From Harmothoe impar (Eukaryota; Annelida; Polychaeta; Phyllodocida; Polynoidae): a DNA stretch of 64,000 nucleotides. The notes beneath the pieces are model-generated. The model was given only the letters and a program-made list of their open reading frames with translations, ran no database searches and was not told where the DNA came from. The stretch is from the NCBI GenBank assembly GCA_947462335.1, contig OX381721.1, positions 8,556,001 to 8,620,000 on the forward strand, in the 5' to 3' direction. Position 1 is the first letter of the stretch; every line of letters begins with the position of its first letter. Below, in pieces: positions 46,343 through 58,100 of this stretch. The position numbers and the translations under genes are program-made.

Positions 46343-48946
46343 CTAACCAAAGCCTTTCTCCATTATGTTCATCCCTTGCGGGATAACAGTCTTTAGGCGT
46401 TGTATCCAGTTCCATTCTACCGACTTCCTCAGTTTATTGGCATGTTTGGATTGTGGATGTTCATAAATGAAATCCAAAATATAGACTTTCACATCATCCA
46501 TACGGTTGTGGTCTGGTCTATTGAAGTGGTATGCCACTTCACTTTTCCCATATCGTTTGAATTCGATATCTTTTAAATGTTCGCCTATACGAATCTGGGC
46601 ACTTCTTTGGGTCTCCCCAATGTACCGTTTATTGCATGTCTTGCATTCCACACAATATACAATATTTGAACTTTCGCAGCAAATATTTTTCTTTGTGTCT
46701 TTGTACACATTTTTGCTTTGTTTTATCTTTCCAGATTTGTCCAGACGGTGACAAACGTCACAGTCCTCGGTGATGCATTTGTTGCTCCGGATTTTGGGGG
46801 TACCATCCTCCGAGCCTTCATCCCTTACAGGATGATAGTCAATTCTTGCTCGACATAGCAAGTCTCTCAGGTTCTTGGGTCTTTTGTACCCTACCACCAG
46901 TTTTTTCCTTTGTAAGGGTCTGGTGGAGCAAGACTCAGATAGGTTATCCCATCTTGATTTAACCAGGTTTTGTATTTTGTTATAATTTGGCCTGAAGGTG
47001 ATACTTAGGAAGATACGTTCGTCTTCCTCCTTCTTTTGAGCATTGGTCTTTGCCTTCTCCTTCAGGAGGTCAGCGCGATCTATGCTCATGGCTTTTTCCT
47101 TAGCCTCTTTTAGCACATCTTCCGGGTAGCCCCGGTCACGGAATAAAGATTCCTTGGCTAGTAGATTTCTTTCAAAATCACTTTGTTCCTGACATATTCT
47201 CCTGAGTCGGAGATATTGACTATATGGTAGGCCCTTTTTCACATGTGGAGGGTGAGCCGAGTCATATAGGAGGTAGCTATTTGTAGCAGTTGGTTTTGTA
47301 TACAGATCTGTGTACAAAGTGCCTTCCTCATGAATTTTGATGGTTGTGTCCAAGAAGTTCACTTCTTGAGTTGACCATTCAGAGGTGAATTTTATGGTTT
47401 CATGGATCCCATTTAGGTAGTCCAGCCATTTTTTCAATTCATCTTCTCCATGATCCCAGATGAAGAAGATGTCATCAATGAATCTGAGCCAGATTCTTGG
47501 TTGTAGGTGATAGTTTTCTATCATTTGCTTCTCTAGAGAAGCCATGAACAAATTGGCATACGAGGGAGCAACTCGTGTCCCCATCGCCGTCCCACTGGTT
47601 TGTAGGTAGTTGTCACCATTGAATTGAAAATTATTATTTTTCAATACTATACCCAAAGCCTCCACTAAGGTGCTGTTTTTGGGATTTATCTCACAGTCCC
47701 TCTCATTTTCTAGCAGATTTTTTATGCTGCTAATACCTTCATCATTTGGGATGTTGGTGTAGAGGGATGTCACATCAAGTGTACCTATGATGCTAACATC
47801 TGGTACTACTTTCAGACCTTCAATTTTTCTTATGAAGTCTGTGGTGTCTTTTATAAAAGACGGTCTTGTCTGGACCAATGGTTTCAGAAAAATGTCAACA
47901 AATGCTGATAACCGTTCAGTTGGGCAATTGTTGGCTGAAACTATTGGTCTACCAGGGGGCGGCCTGGTGCTTTTGTGAATTTTGGGCAAGAAATAGATCT
48001 GGGGGGTTCTTGGTTTTTTGGCCAAGAGAGTTTTTCCCACCTTTTTTGTTATTTCTTTCCTTTCTAGCATAGATTGTACCAAATTCTCCACTTTCTTTTG
48101 ATTTTGTAGAGTTGGGTCAGAGTCTAGTTTCAGATAGGTCTTTGTATCATTTAGTTGCCTATGGGCCTCAATGATATAGTCTACTGTGTTTTGTACCACA
48201 ATAGAACCACCTTTGTCAGCAGGTTTTATAGTGATATGTTTGTCAGCCGACAGTTCCCTGATGGCTTTTCTCTCTTTAGTGCTGATGTTATGTGCCCTTA
48301 TGGGTTTAGGTTGACTAGATTTGTTGAGAGCTTTGGTGTTTTCATGACACCAATTTTCTAAAGGAATTGACCCCGCTGGGGGGTTCCAAGAGGACTCACT
48401 TTTCACCTTTATCTCCTGTGGTTTACCAAAAGGAGGTTTGGGTGGGGGGTTTACCTGTGCAGCAAACGCATCTACGATAGAAGGTTGCTGGAGGCCCTGT
48501 TTATCAGTGGGTTTCTTGGATTTTTTCTTAGAGTCTAAGAATTTCTTTCCTTTTCCATTTGACCAATAATGCTTGGTTCTAAGCTTATTGTGAAAAATGT
48601 CTAGTTCCTTTCTTACTTCAGCCATATCCACACTGGACTGTGTGGGGCAAAATTTCAACCCTTTACCCAGAATTTTTACTTGTGGGTCAGTGAGATTTTT
48701 GCTTGAGAGATTTATCACTTTTGTGCTTGCCTTATCTGTACTTTGAGATTCAAGACTATTTGTTACATTATTCTCTTGATTACTATCATGTTTATCACTA
48801 GGATGATGATGATCATTTGCCGAGGGCATATCAAGAAAATCACAAACAACAGAGGTATTCAACGTGTCATTTTTATTATTATCTTCAGACATTGTAGACA
48901 TGATGGACATGGTAGACATGTTGGACATGTTCGACATGTTGGACAT
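46343..48946 (-). CDS. PLE ORF2, reverse transcriptase plus GIY-YIG endonuclease
   Basis: 867 residues from ATG 48946. The N-terminus is a run of M-S-N/M-S-T triplets. The RT core begins near residue 320 with P-P-G-R-P-I-V-S. Motif A L-D-V-T-S-L-Y-T-N-I-P is near 392, motif B T-S-G-T-A-M-G-T-R-V-A-P near 455, catalytic F-I-D-D-I-F-F-I-W near 487, and V-N-F-L-D-T-T-I follows. A Cys cluster (C-I-T-E-D-C-D-V-C) precedes the GIY-YIG domain at about 761-867 (V-Y-C, R-Y-I-G-E-T, R-I-G-E-H). In Penelope elements the GIY-YIG nuclease nicks target DNA and the RT copies the RNA there. No stop or frameshift interrupts it. The same frame is open 53 codons further upstream, overlapping the end of ORF1. 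Confidence 0.93.
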   Translation of the reverse strand: MSNMSNMSNMSTMSIMSTMSEDNNKNDTLNTSVVCDFLDMPSANDHHHPSDKHDSNQENNVTNSLESQSTDKASTKVINLSSKNLTDPQVKILGKGLKFCPTQSSVDMAEVRKELDIFHNKLRTKHYWSNGKGKKFLDSKKKSKKPTDKQGLQQPSIVDAFAAQVNPPPKPPFGKPQEIKVKSESSWNPPAGSIPLENWCHENTKALNKSSQPKPIRAHNISTKERKAIRELSADKHITIKPADKGGSIVVQNTVDYIIEAHRQLNDTKTYLKLDSDPTLQNQKKVENLVQSMLERKEITKKVGKTLLAKKPRTPQIYFLPKIHKSTRPPPGRPIVSANNCPTERLSAFVDIFLKPLVQTRPSFIKDTTDFIRKIEGLKVVPDVSIIGTLDVTSLYTNIPNDEGISSIKNLLENERDCEINPKNSTLVEALGIVLKNNNFQFNGDNYLQTSGTAMGTRVAPSYANLFMASLEKQMIENYHLQPRIWLRFIDDIFFIWDHGEDELKKWLDYLNGIHETIKFTSEWSTQEVNFLDTTIKIHEEGTLYTDLYTKPTATNSYLLYDSAHPPHVKKGLPYSQYLRLRRICQEQSDFERNLLAKESLFRDRGYPEDVLKEAKEKAMSIDRADLLKEKAKTNAQKKEEDERIFLSITFRPNYNKIQNLVKSRWDNLSESCSTRPLQRKKLVVGYKRPKNLRDLLCRARIDYHPVRDEGSEDGTPKIRSNKCITEDCDVCHRLDKSGKIKQSKNVYKDTKKNICCESSNIVYCVECKTCNKRYIGETQRSAQIRIGEHLKDIEFKRYGKSEVAYHFNRPDHNRMDDVKVYILDFIYEHPQSKHANKLRKSVEWNWIQRLKTVIPQGMNIMEKGFG

Positions 48947-49053
48947 GTTAGACAGGTGAGATGATTGTGACAGGTTTAGACAGTGTTCAGTGTCATTGTT
49001 CAGGGACAGGTTCAGATTGTCATTGATACTCGTGTTCAGGGTGGGGTCACAAG

Positions 49054-50397
49054 TTACTTCTTGTTCTCCCCCCCGCGCCCTGGGAGGCGCTTCCCCCCGT
49101 TTCCCTTAGGAGGATTTGGTTTTTTACTTTTATCAGGTTTGTAGTTGGGGATGGGATTTTTCCCCTTGTAGTTGCTCTTTTTGGCACCAGGTTTTTCCCC
49201 CGTACCAGCCGTGGGCTGGAAGGTGGGCTTATTTTTGGTGCGAGCTTGGGCTGGGTCTAGGACCTGGGCTTTGGTGGGATTTGCGACCTTTGAGAAGTCG
49301 TTCATCTTGGTTTTCAGGGCCGATTCGGCCGTGTTGACCATTTTTACCTGGCTTGCTATGGCCGCATTATATCTGCGGTCAGCATCTATGTTGTTCTCAG
49401 CGTCGGGGTAAGCCCCGCGGGTGAGACCCAACATGTTATCATTGTGACCTGTTGTGACCCGATCAAGCATTTTGGCCTTGTTTTCAAGACCTCTCCGTGA
49501 CACTTCCATGATGTCACGGGCTGCCTGCATACGGATCTTTGCTATAGCATCGACCGACTGGGGAATTGCTAGGATGATCTCAGGGGTTCGATCAATACCC
49601 ATCGTCCATAATGGGTAGTGTTCGATGTTCTCCGCCATGCAATCATGGTAGAAGGCTGCCCATTGATGGTGTGTTTTCGCCTCCACGGCTGACTTCCGAG
49701 CCGTGTCGAATACCATGCGGGCTTCCTCTGGCAATTTGTTGTCGGCAGTTTCTTCCTGTGTGGAAGAGGAAAGACATAGATCACCTTTAGTAAACATGAA
49801 AGAGCACTTACTTTCAGTAAAAGATGATTTATCAACATGAGTTGTTTTGCAAAAAGCATTTTCTCGTTCGCCGGCCGCCATGTTGGATTTACATGTGGCC
49901 ACCGGCGAAGGTTCACGAGCGAGTTTCGTATTTGTAGAATCTTTGGATTCACAATCCATTTGATTCACAAGTAGGCTTTCAGATAAATCAGTAAATGAAT
50001 GCTGAGAATTATCAGATTGGGATAGAACATCGAAACGATTTTCTAAAGTCAACTCGGTCAGAATACGCAAATTGCTGTCGTTTGCGGCGCTGGCTCCGTT
50101 TGTTTGGTCCGCGCTGGTTCCCGAGGCCTTCCGCTTTTTCCTACTAGAGGAGGCGGTTGGTGTGTGGGAACAAGCCGGTGCCGTCACAAACACGAGGGGC
50201 TGCATGAAGTCAATCAGCGTAGACTGGGTCAGTCTCCTTTTTAGTCTCCGAGGATTTGCACAATTGGATAATACATTTTGAAGTGTACTCACCGGAGTGT
50301 TTTCTTCCTCGGAAGGAGCTGGAGTTGGTTCCACTATGTTGAAGCTTAACTCTGTGAGTCGTTGGCGCTTCGTAGGTGGCTGTTCCGCGGCTGCCAT
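49054..50397 (-). CDS. PLE ORF1, gag-like basic protein
   Basis: 447 residues from ATG 50397; upstream codons are open but without ATG. The N-terminus carries two likely nuclear localisation signals (P-T-K-R-Q-R near residue 9 and R-K-K-R-K near 85) and a PCNA-box-like Q-S-T-L-I-D-F-M at 58-65. The middle is Ser/Asn-rich and acidic. Residues about 240-370 are helical. The C-terminus is very basic and Gly/Pro/Lys-rich (P-G-R-G-G-E-N-K-K), as in nucleic-acid-binding proteins. No CCHC knuckle was seen. It lies 107 nt upstream of the ORF2 ATG. Function as a ribonucleoprotein coat is inference from its position; most described Penelope elements carry a single ORF. Confidence 0.75.
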   Translation of the reverse strand: MAAAEQPPTKRQRLTELSFNIVEPTPAPSEEENTPVSTLQNVLSNCANPRRLKRRLTQSTLIDFMQPLVFVTAPACSHTPTASSSRKKRKASGTSADQTNGASAANDSNLRILTELTLENRFDVLSQSDNSQHSFTDLSESLLVNQMDCESKDSTNTKLAREPSPVATCKSNMAAGERENAFCKTTHVDKSSFTESKCSFMFTKGDLCLSSSTQEETADNKLPEEARMVFDTARKSAVEAKTHHQWAAFYHDCMAENIEHYPLWTMGIDRTPEIILAIPQSVDAIAKIRMQAARDIMEVSRRGLENKAKMLDRVTTGHNDNMLGLTRGAYPDAENNIDADRRYNAAIASQVKMVNTAESALKTKMNDFSKVANPTKAQVLDPAQARTKNKPTFQPTAGTGEKPGAKKSNYKGKNPIPNYKPDKSKKPNPPKGNGGKRLPGRGGENKK

Positions 50398-50631
50398 GCT
50401 GTGTGCCGGTTTGAATTTGTGTTTTGGCGTTCCGCCGTCAACAACAAAAACAGTCAATCAGTTAGACCGAAGTCGTCACCGAAAGTTGGGTCCTGGGACC
50501 CTTTTGAGACTGGCTATTTAAAGTGCTTGTGTGATTAGGAAACCACTAAGCTCAGTATAGACAGTTTCGAGAAGTACTGGAGGTTTTACCCAAAGGAAGG
50601 AGAAGTGGAGAGGCTCAGTCGTTAGACTAAA

Positions 50632-51405
50632 ATTCGAAAAGACGAGGTTGTTGCTCCGCTACTACATCCAGAACTGACCAGGTAAGGCGATTTTGGCGCT
50701 CCCTGACATGTCAAATTGACATGTGACCACATGCTGTGTTTCCATTGGTTTGTATTTATCAATTAGGTCAAGATAAATACATTTGTTTACCCAAGAAATA
50801 GTTCCCTATTTGTACTTTCAGCAGAACACCCAAAAGATACAATTTTGGGGTTCCTCCGAGGAGACTATTTATTTCTGATTCACAGAACATAAAAAGTTTG
50901 GGTATGGGAAAAAATAAAATAGACCATTTTATTTTTTCTGGTTCAATGGACATTCAGCATTGAATGTGTGGTTGGTTGAGTTCAGGATGTTTCATCTTAT
51001 TCCAAGATTCATCAGGTAGACATTCAGGAGTTTGTGGGTTCAGGTAATTAAATTAAAATTAATTAATTTAAGCCTAGTTTTGATTTTATCTAGACACAAT
51101 AGTGTAGATGGAAATCAGGGCTGACCCAGATTTTGTGACCTAGTTTAGGACTTCTCAGTCAATCAGGACATGTGGGAGCTGCACTGTCTAGGTGCAACCT
51201 ACCTATTCAGGTAGGGAATCTTATTTACTTGGTCAAAACTATATCTCATAGTTTTAGGTTAGGTGTAGGATCAATCTTTCAATTGATATTTTCCCTGTAC
51301 CAATTTTTAATTGGACACACGTGACTGTTACCGGGGATGTTAGTGCATTTTGAAAAAATGCACTTTACCCTTTCACTACATTGAGAGTGTGCTTTAGCGT
51401 TGGGG
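50632..51405 (-). repeat. PLE upstream long repeat (pLTR copy 2)
   Basis: 774 bp, identical by eye to 45539-46312. It is expected to carry the element promoter. It is joined through 9 nt to an inverted copy of its own last 122 bp. Confidence 0.93.
50990..51015 (-). ncRNA. hammerhead-ribozyme-like core, second copy
   Basis: Same element in the upstream long repeat, offset by 5093 bp from the first copy, with the same reservations about stems I and III. Confidence 0.45.
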
Positions 51406-51536
51406 TATTTTTTTCCCCAACGCTAAAGCACACTCTCAATGTAGTGAAAGGGTAAAGTGCATTTTTTCAAAATGCACTAACATCCCCGGTAACAGTCACG
51501 TGTGTCCAATTAAAAATTGGTACAGGGAAAATATCA
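51284..51536. repeat. 122-bp perfect inverted repeat with 9-nt loop at the PLE end
   Basis: Arms 51284-51405 and 51415-51536 are exact reverse complements around the spacer TATTTTTTT. The transcript or single strand would fold into one long hairpin. Inverted partial repeat tails are known in Penelope elements and are attributed to their unusual integration. Confidence 0.95.
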
Positions 51537-51553
51537 TTTAATAATAATAATAT
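51536..51553. repeat. target-site duplication, right copy
   Basis: Partner of 45523-45540, directly after the inverted tail. The target was an AT-rich ATA-repeat stretch. Confidence 0.85.
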
Positions 51554-51589
51554 ATTGTTAAGCTAGGAGTCAAGCCCTATGACGGGACT

Positions 51590-51828
51590 ATCAAGGTGAT
51601 TAAGGATGACAAGCCTGCCTAATGCATCGTGTTCCTTTGTAGCCATGAGGAACAACAGAGCTGGCGAGTTACGCAGAGTTACGCACAATGACCGCATTGT
51701 TGCATCATGTCAAACCTTTGGGAGTGTATCAGTCCAGTGAGGTTTGAATAATGCACGACTGCATCACTGGTGAGCTACTCAACTGTGATGCATTCATGGA
51801 TCGTGCTGGCAATTAAAGGGTCAGACGG
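51590..51828. mobile_element. MITE, GCACTGGCGAG-type family (copy 4)
   Basis: Contains GAGCTGGCGAGTTACGCAGA and ATCACTGGTGAGCTACTCA, and ends near AATTAAAGGGTCA. It starts soon after the Penelope target duplication. Confidence 0.45.
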
Positions 51829-52356
51829 TCAAGAGTTAACTTTGCCCAATGTTCAAAATCTTCAGTTTCTTCAGATTATTCACAGTAATGTAGTAAAAGA
51901 TGTATACTAGGTTTGATCACCTGATCAAATATAATCAGTTTGATTGAAGTAGATAAAGCATTATCTAATCATGAAATAGTACTACAATGCAAACACATCT
52001 AATCCATTTTTGTTCTTATCTGAATAGGGTACTAGAGAAATATAAGAAATGGGAAATGACTAAAGCGCCACACTTTGTCAAGATAACAACTTTATTGTCA
52101 CAGTGTTAAATACATCAGACAGACGTGTCACCGTCACCGGGGGACTGTGTTAACAGACAGATCTGGGGAGTGTTTCACCAACACAAAGTGACTAAAATAA
52201 TAGTCAATAAGAAATTAAATCCTGTTATTCTGCTTGAGCTGAATGAGATGCCGGTGAGTAACACTTGACATGGAAAGTGACCACAATCGTACATGCAATC
52301 AGACAATGATAGGAATTATCCGGCTGTCCAATTGTCATTGTTATACTGATTGGCAC

Positions 52357-52706
52357 TGTTGTGCGCTATTCGCCAATTGGCGCAGAATGCCAATCTGCAG
52401 TGCACTGAATACAAATGTCTACGAGTTTCTATTTTACCCAGAATAAAATGTCCATGCCTTTGCCATTTTAGATGGATGAAGGCTTACATTCCATCAAAAT
52501 TCATGGCGTTCCTCTTTTATTTCAACTAATTTGGGTGAAATTGATCCAGAGACTTATAAATGGAAAAGGTGCTCGCAGCCCTACTGATATTTGTATTCCG
52601 CGCAGATTGGCGTTCTGCGCGGCTCCGATCTTGCGCCATTTGCAAATTGCCCAGCGCAGAATGTCAATATTGGCGTTCTGCGCCAATTAGCGAATAGCGC
52701 ACAACA
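52357..52706. mobile_element. MITE with TGTTGTGCGCTATTCG termini (350 bp)
   Basis: TIRs of about 38 bp (TGTTGTGCGCTATTCGC, then AATTGGCGCAGAA) with two mismatches. GCAC flanks both sides (52353-52356 and 52707-52710). No ORF of note. Confidence 0.75.
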
Positions 52707-52710
52707 GCAC

Positions 52711-55185
52711 TGTCACAAGTTCGTGGATCGTTAAATCAGGTTAGCGACTCAAACAGGATACATATATACGGTACATCAATTGTCTCAGAAATTAGTCTTG
52801 CTGCAACCAACTCTTTCATGTCAGTAGGCAATGTAACAGTATTTTAGTTGTTGTTTTTAAACAGCTTGTGAAACACCCCCTGGACGGACGGAAAGTGATA
52901 ACAACCCACAAGAGAGTGACGACGGATGTAGAAGATCATCAAGGTCGTCAGTTCTAGTTTAGATATATACAGACTGTGGACATTGATGGGACACGTGGGG
53001 CTTACCAATTTGATAGAATACCAGTTTTGCGAATTATCAAAGACAGTATAAAATCACCCAATATGTTTGTATCACTTAACAACACGTAGTAGGCATGGAA
53101 CATTGCTTCCGTATTTCATATCACGTCTCTGTATTCGTTATATTTTGGTGCTTATCAATAAGTAACCTAGGCCTAGGGTTTCCCTAAGAGTTTAAAACTG
53201 CAGGGACTGGTATCTTATTCAACAGTTATTAAGACATTATTTATGAGACTTTACTGATTTACATGTCAGAGAAGAGAAAGAGGGGGGTTGTTCAGATTCA
53301 TTGCATCTTAAAAGTACAACATGGGCACAGAGGGAATATAATAGTGAAACAACAATAAAATAAATATTATACATAAAATACTGTAAACATAATAGTATGT
53401 AAGCTGTACCACAGTCACTCAGCAATAATATGATATATCTAAGCACAAAACCCAGAACCATAGATACACTTATACTCTCTCCTTGATACTCATATTGCAT
53501 GACATCGTCCCAGCGGCAGAAGGCATCTCGATCACATACATAGCCTTTGTAGTATTTTGTACATTACATGGTATATAGCATCTAATTGTGTTGTATTCAA
53601 GAGAAAAGGTGCTAGGCACAGACAATAAATTACAATTATTCATATTTATGAATGATAGTTTAACTAGTGCAATGTCATTCAGTATAGCTGCAATGTTCAT
53701 TTATTTGAACACAAATTGGGTAAGGTTTAGGTATAGAATTCATATCAAAGAGGTATAGCAATCTTAACATAATTGCCTAGTACACTGGAACCCTGCAACC
53801 CTTACGAGAACGTGTCTGTCGCATCAAGATTTTAAGAGCAGCATAGTGATTAGCCAGTATTAATTGCCAGCTTAAAATCAAAAGTGCCACCAACCATAAT
53901 ATGGCAATAATATGTCACAGAACAGTGTTGCAGTGTATTGCTGTAAGTTTTGACATAATTGTGTGGATATTTTGGCAAAATATATGGCTTGGGGAATGCA
54001 GTGTGTATAATATGTTAGTGTATGGAGATATAGGTGGGGATATTTATACACAATGCTAGTAGTAATACTGATACACCTTAAGATGAGATTCTCCCCATGC
54101 TAACCACCCTCAGTATTACAATCCACAACCTGTGAAATACATATCGAATACAAGTTTTTCATCAATTCATTCCCTCTTTGAGGACCAAGGCATCTTTCTG
54201 ATATGAAGTTTTACATTATAATTTGTACATAATACATACCAACGGTACAGGCTATAACTTTATATTAAGAGATTACTTCAGATTATTCAGAAATCTCTTG
54301 AATATTTACATGGCTACATTGTTTTACAATACAGAGCTGAAACATGATTTAAGCATAGAGTTTAGAATGCTAACCGCTGCATTCAGTCACTGGTGTCATG
54401 GAGGGGCAAATCATCTAAAAGAGCTACAAAATATCCTAATGCCATTGAAAACCCACAGCAAAATATGGAAACATAAATACATCAATCAAATTAGGGATAG
54501 CATTTTCATTGCCTATCCTCTCACTTTGATACTTATTTTAGATACACAATGCATGTAAGTCAGATGAGTAAACAATGTATGCTTTTGTAATTTGCAGATT
54601 GGGCTATAAAACAGTTTTAGAAACAACACCAAAGGGAAATGTTACTGAGAGAAAATACTACCCTCAACTATATTGCACACAATCCCACATTGAAAAGTAC
54701 ATTATGTATACAAGTAGCCTTTCAGGTATTCCTTTTAGTATGCTATGCAACTCATCACTCTACAGATTATTTGTGGGATATGGATGTGTTGGTCATTTCA
54801 TAGTGTTTCCAATTACTACCCCTACATATTAGACAATGTAGGAACAAGACATCTTTGTATTCAACAAATATATAGTTTCCTTGCACCAAATGTCATAGTC
54901 ACCAATCATTATGTATATCCACCTGTAGAAATCTGCTAATGACAGAGACAAATTCAGTTCACTGTGTCAGACATTAGACTCCCAGTATTATAATATGGTC
55001 TTGTGACTTGCTTTATCACTGAGCAACATTGCATCCAATGTGTCCCACTGCTTGATTGCTCAATATTGTGATGCCCAATAGTCTGGTGAAATCGTTAGCA
55101 GAATCTAGGTTTGACATCATAATGTGTCAATTCCTGACAGTGGTTGATACTGTTAGTCTGTCAATGCCTTATACACACTTGACAC
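52711..55185 (-). other. probable 3' UTR and downstream DNA of the receptor-tail gene
   Basis: AT-rich, free of convincing coding sequence. The part next to the stop codon at 55186 should be 3' UTR; no single minus-strand AATAAA stands out. Confidence 0.35.
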
Positions 55186-58100
55186 TTAGAAGTATTGACT
55201 GTCCAATTTGTTTGCCCCTCCGTCGCTCGGCGTTCCGGCATAGCTGGGGTTCTCCACCCCCATGCTGCCTCCTCCAGCTGGGGCAGACCCTGCGCCATTG
55301 CTACCATAGGTACTGGGGGTGTCCGCGTGTCGCGGGCTATACTGTAATCAGATGCAAAAGCTTGTTTAGTACTGAATATCAGCTATACTATTGAATTGCA
55401 AACATTGTCATCCAATTAAAATCATAATTATAATAATAGTACAGGCATGTACCTATTAGTTACAATGTTAACAAAACCATTACCTATAGAAATTATCACA
55501 AAAGAGAAACAATGTTTAAAGCTAGTACATTTACAATGTGTTAACATTTATACAGGCTGGTGCAATACTTAATTACTATAAAATAATACACAATCTGATT
55601 AAACAATGTCTAAAATGTTTTATGGGGGGGGGGTCTCAATAGCCAAAACCAACACATATGAAACAATGTCAACACAAAAAGGTGAAGCTAAGCATATTTG
55701 CTCTACTTAAACCATATCAACTGAGTCTCTAATTCATTCAACAATATTCAAGTAAAGACATACAAACCAAACAAATGAAATAAAATTCACATTTAAGATT
55801 AGTGAATTTCAGGGATGTCTCCTGGACATAAGTATCCCCTACCAATGTATAAAACAAGTATAAGCAATACGCCGGCTGTTGGAAATTTGGCCAACCAGAC
55901 AACAGGTAAAAATATTCACGTAAACTATTATTGCTGTACGGTGAGAACAAAAATAATCCTATTCTTAATGCAGTATAGCATCTCCACCCAGGTCATAAAT
56001 CTCATTGTGCATTCAACGTATTTCATTTTTTCATGAAAGTCAGCGGCTTCAGTTCTGGGAGGCCAACTATCCAATGGCCTAGAGGACTGTTAGCCAGTAG
56101 CATGAACAATATTATGGCCAAACATGTATGAAGCACACATAACCTTTATACTCTGCATCTTTCTGGCCTATATACAGCATCAATCAAACCATAATCAGGC
56201 AAAGCAATGGGTGGCAAACTAGGAATGATATTGCAACCCATCATTCCATTGGTAGATCATAGTCATGAACTCAAAACCTTTATTCAACAAGGTCCAGTTG
56301 TCTGTGTCTACATGTCATTACTCCGCCGTCACCACTATAGTCAATATTTCTACTGATGATCTACCAGAGGGAGCCACTAGCCCACATCTATGATTTATGC
56401 CCACACACTGCACATGCGCAAGCCTCACCGGTGATGCCTGATTAGCTGGATCCAGGTCCCTCCTCCCTATTTGGGCATAGATCACCTCTGGCACCCCATA
56501 GTCTATATCCGGTAGATCCGGAGGGTCTTGGTAACCTTCTGGGGGTAGTTGGTAACTACTGTGGTGGCTATCACTGTCAAAGTCATCGACATAACTCCCC
56601 GAATCGTTATCCTCAGGGATGTATGGGTCATGATGGCTGAAGGTATTCAACCCGTCGTAGTGGTCATACGCATTGTAAGCGTTATAATGACCACCGACCC
56701 GCTGCAACGTCGCCGACGACACATTCATATCACTTCGTGACATCACAGTAGAGGCGTATGTCTGGTGGGCCGGAAATGATGTCATAGAATGTTAACAAGT
56801 CTGCTCGTGATGTCATTGAAAGCCTCCCTCCACCAGTTTATAAACCATCTTACCAATTTATTCTCCATTTTAACTTAGAATATGTACATACTAATGTGTT
56901 TTAGGAGAGCTTAATTTGAATGGATTATTGATATTTGCGATTTAGTGTTTCTTAGAAGATTAACCCTTATTAACAAGCTAGCGGGAACACGGTAGTGCAG
57001 TGTACGCAATAACAGAAAATGAACATCTAAAAGATTCCAAAGCAGCTTATATATAGATAATGAACAGGTGAGACAAAATTAAGCTGCAAAACAATGATCA
57101 AAGTATAAGCAGTACACAAAGGCATACAATAGTTACAACTACAGTGTTACTGACCTAAGCATGTGAGCACTAGCATGATTATATATCTTTATACAAGCCT
57201 CTAAACATTCAAAGTGTGAGTAAACACAGAAGAGCTAGATACAGATTACATCAGCAGGTTTTACAGGTAGGTGATATGTTAGTTGGGACTCACTGGTTCC
57301 TCCTGACAACAAAATTATCAAAATGGAAACCTACATTTAACAGAACTTTCCATAACAATCTATAGTATAAGTACTGATTTGAATTGAAACAATAGTCAAT
57401 GAGTTTCTTGAGGGGACTGTTTAACTTATATATGCATGTTTACATCGCGTATGATGTGGTGCATATGCATTTTCGTAGCTGTGAATAACTAATTTCTCAA
57501 ATCATAATATCAGGTTATAATTGAACTATAACAGTACTGCTATCATGATTTAACAAAAGCTTTACATATATATACATTACAACATCGTAAATAACAATAA
57601 CTATGTCAACCATACAACAACAAAGTTTGTATGCATCCTCATGATTATTTAGTCAGTCACTTCATCCCCCCAAGTATTCAGCAACAATAGCAATAGTACA
57701 GTGAATACAAGATTCACTATGCTTACGTTTTGGAATCGGCGGATTCCACACCTTCTATACAATGCAGTGTAAACAGATTCCATGGCCTTTTTCACCAATA
57801 AAGTAAAGCTACTTAAGACTGTTTTCATGTGTAATAAATACAAAGGCCCACTTAAGGCTTTGTCTCATGAAATCGGGCCAATGTTTTCGTATTTGACCGG
57901 GTGCCAGCTTTGACTGGGTCCCGGCTTTGACTGGGTGCCAGCTTTGACTGGGTGCCAGCTTTGACCGGCTTGATAGAAAATGGTTTATTTAGGGCAGATT
58001 GAGATATAAATGGGCTACTAATTGCTAATTTTAAGTGGTGTAATATGTAAAGCTGGCACCCGGTCAAAGCTGGCACCCAGTCAAAGCTGGCACCCGGTCA

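Larger units (their letters stand above)
45539..51536 (-). mobile_element. intact Penelope-like element (PLE) with direct long repeats and inverted tail
   Basis: Reads on the minus strand. The layout from its 5' side is an inverted 122-bp tail (51536-51415), a 9-nt spacer, the upstream long repeat (51405-50632), a 235-bp leader, ORF1, ORF2, and the downstream long repeat (46312-45539). The two long repeats keep a constant offset of 5093 bp and show no difference by eye. An 18-bp duplication (ATTTAATAATAATAATAT) is found at 45523-45540 and 51536-51553, partly overlapping the element ends. RT plus GIY-YIG and such partly inverted repeats are hallmarks of Penelope elements. Identical repeats and a clean duplication imply a recent insertion. 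Confidence 0.92.
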
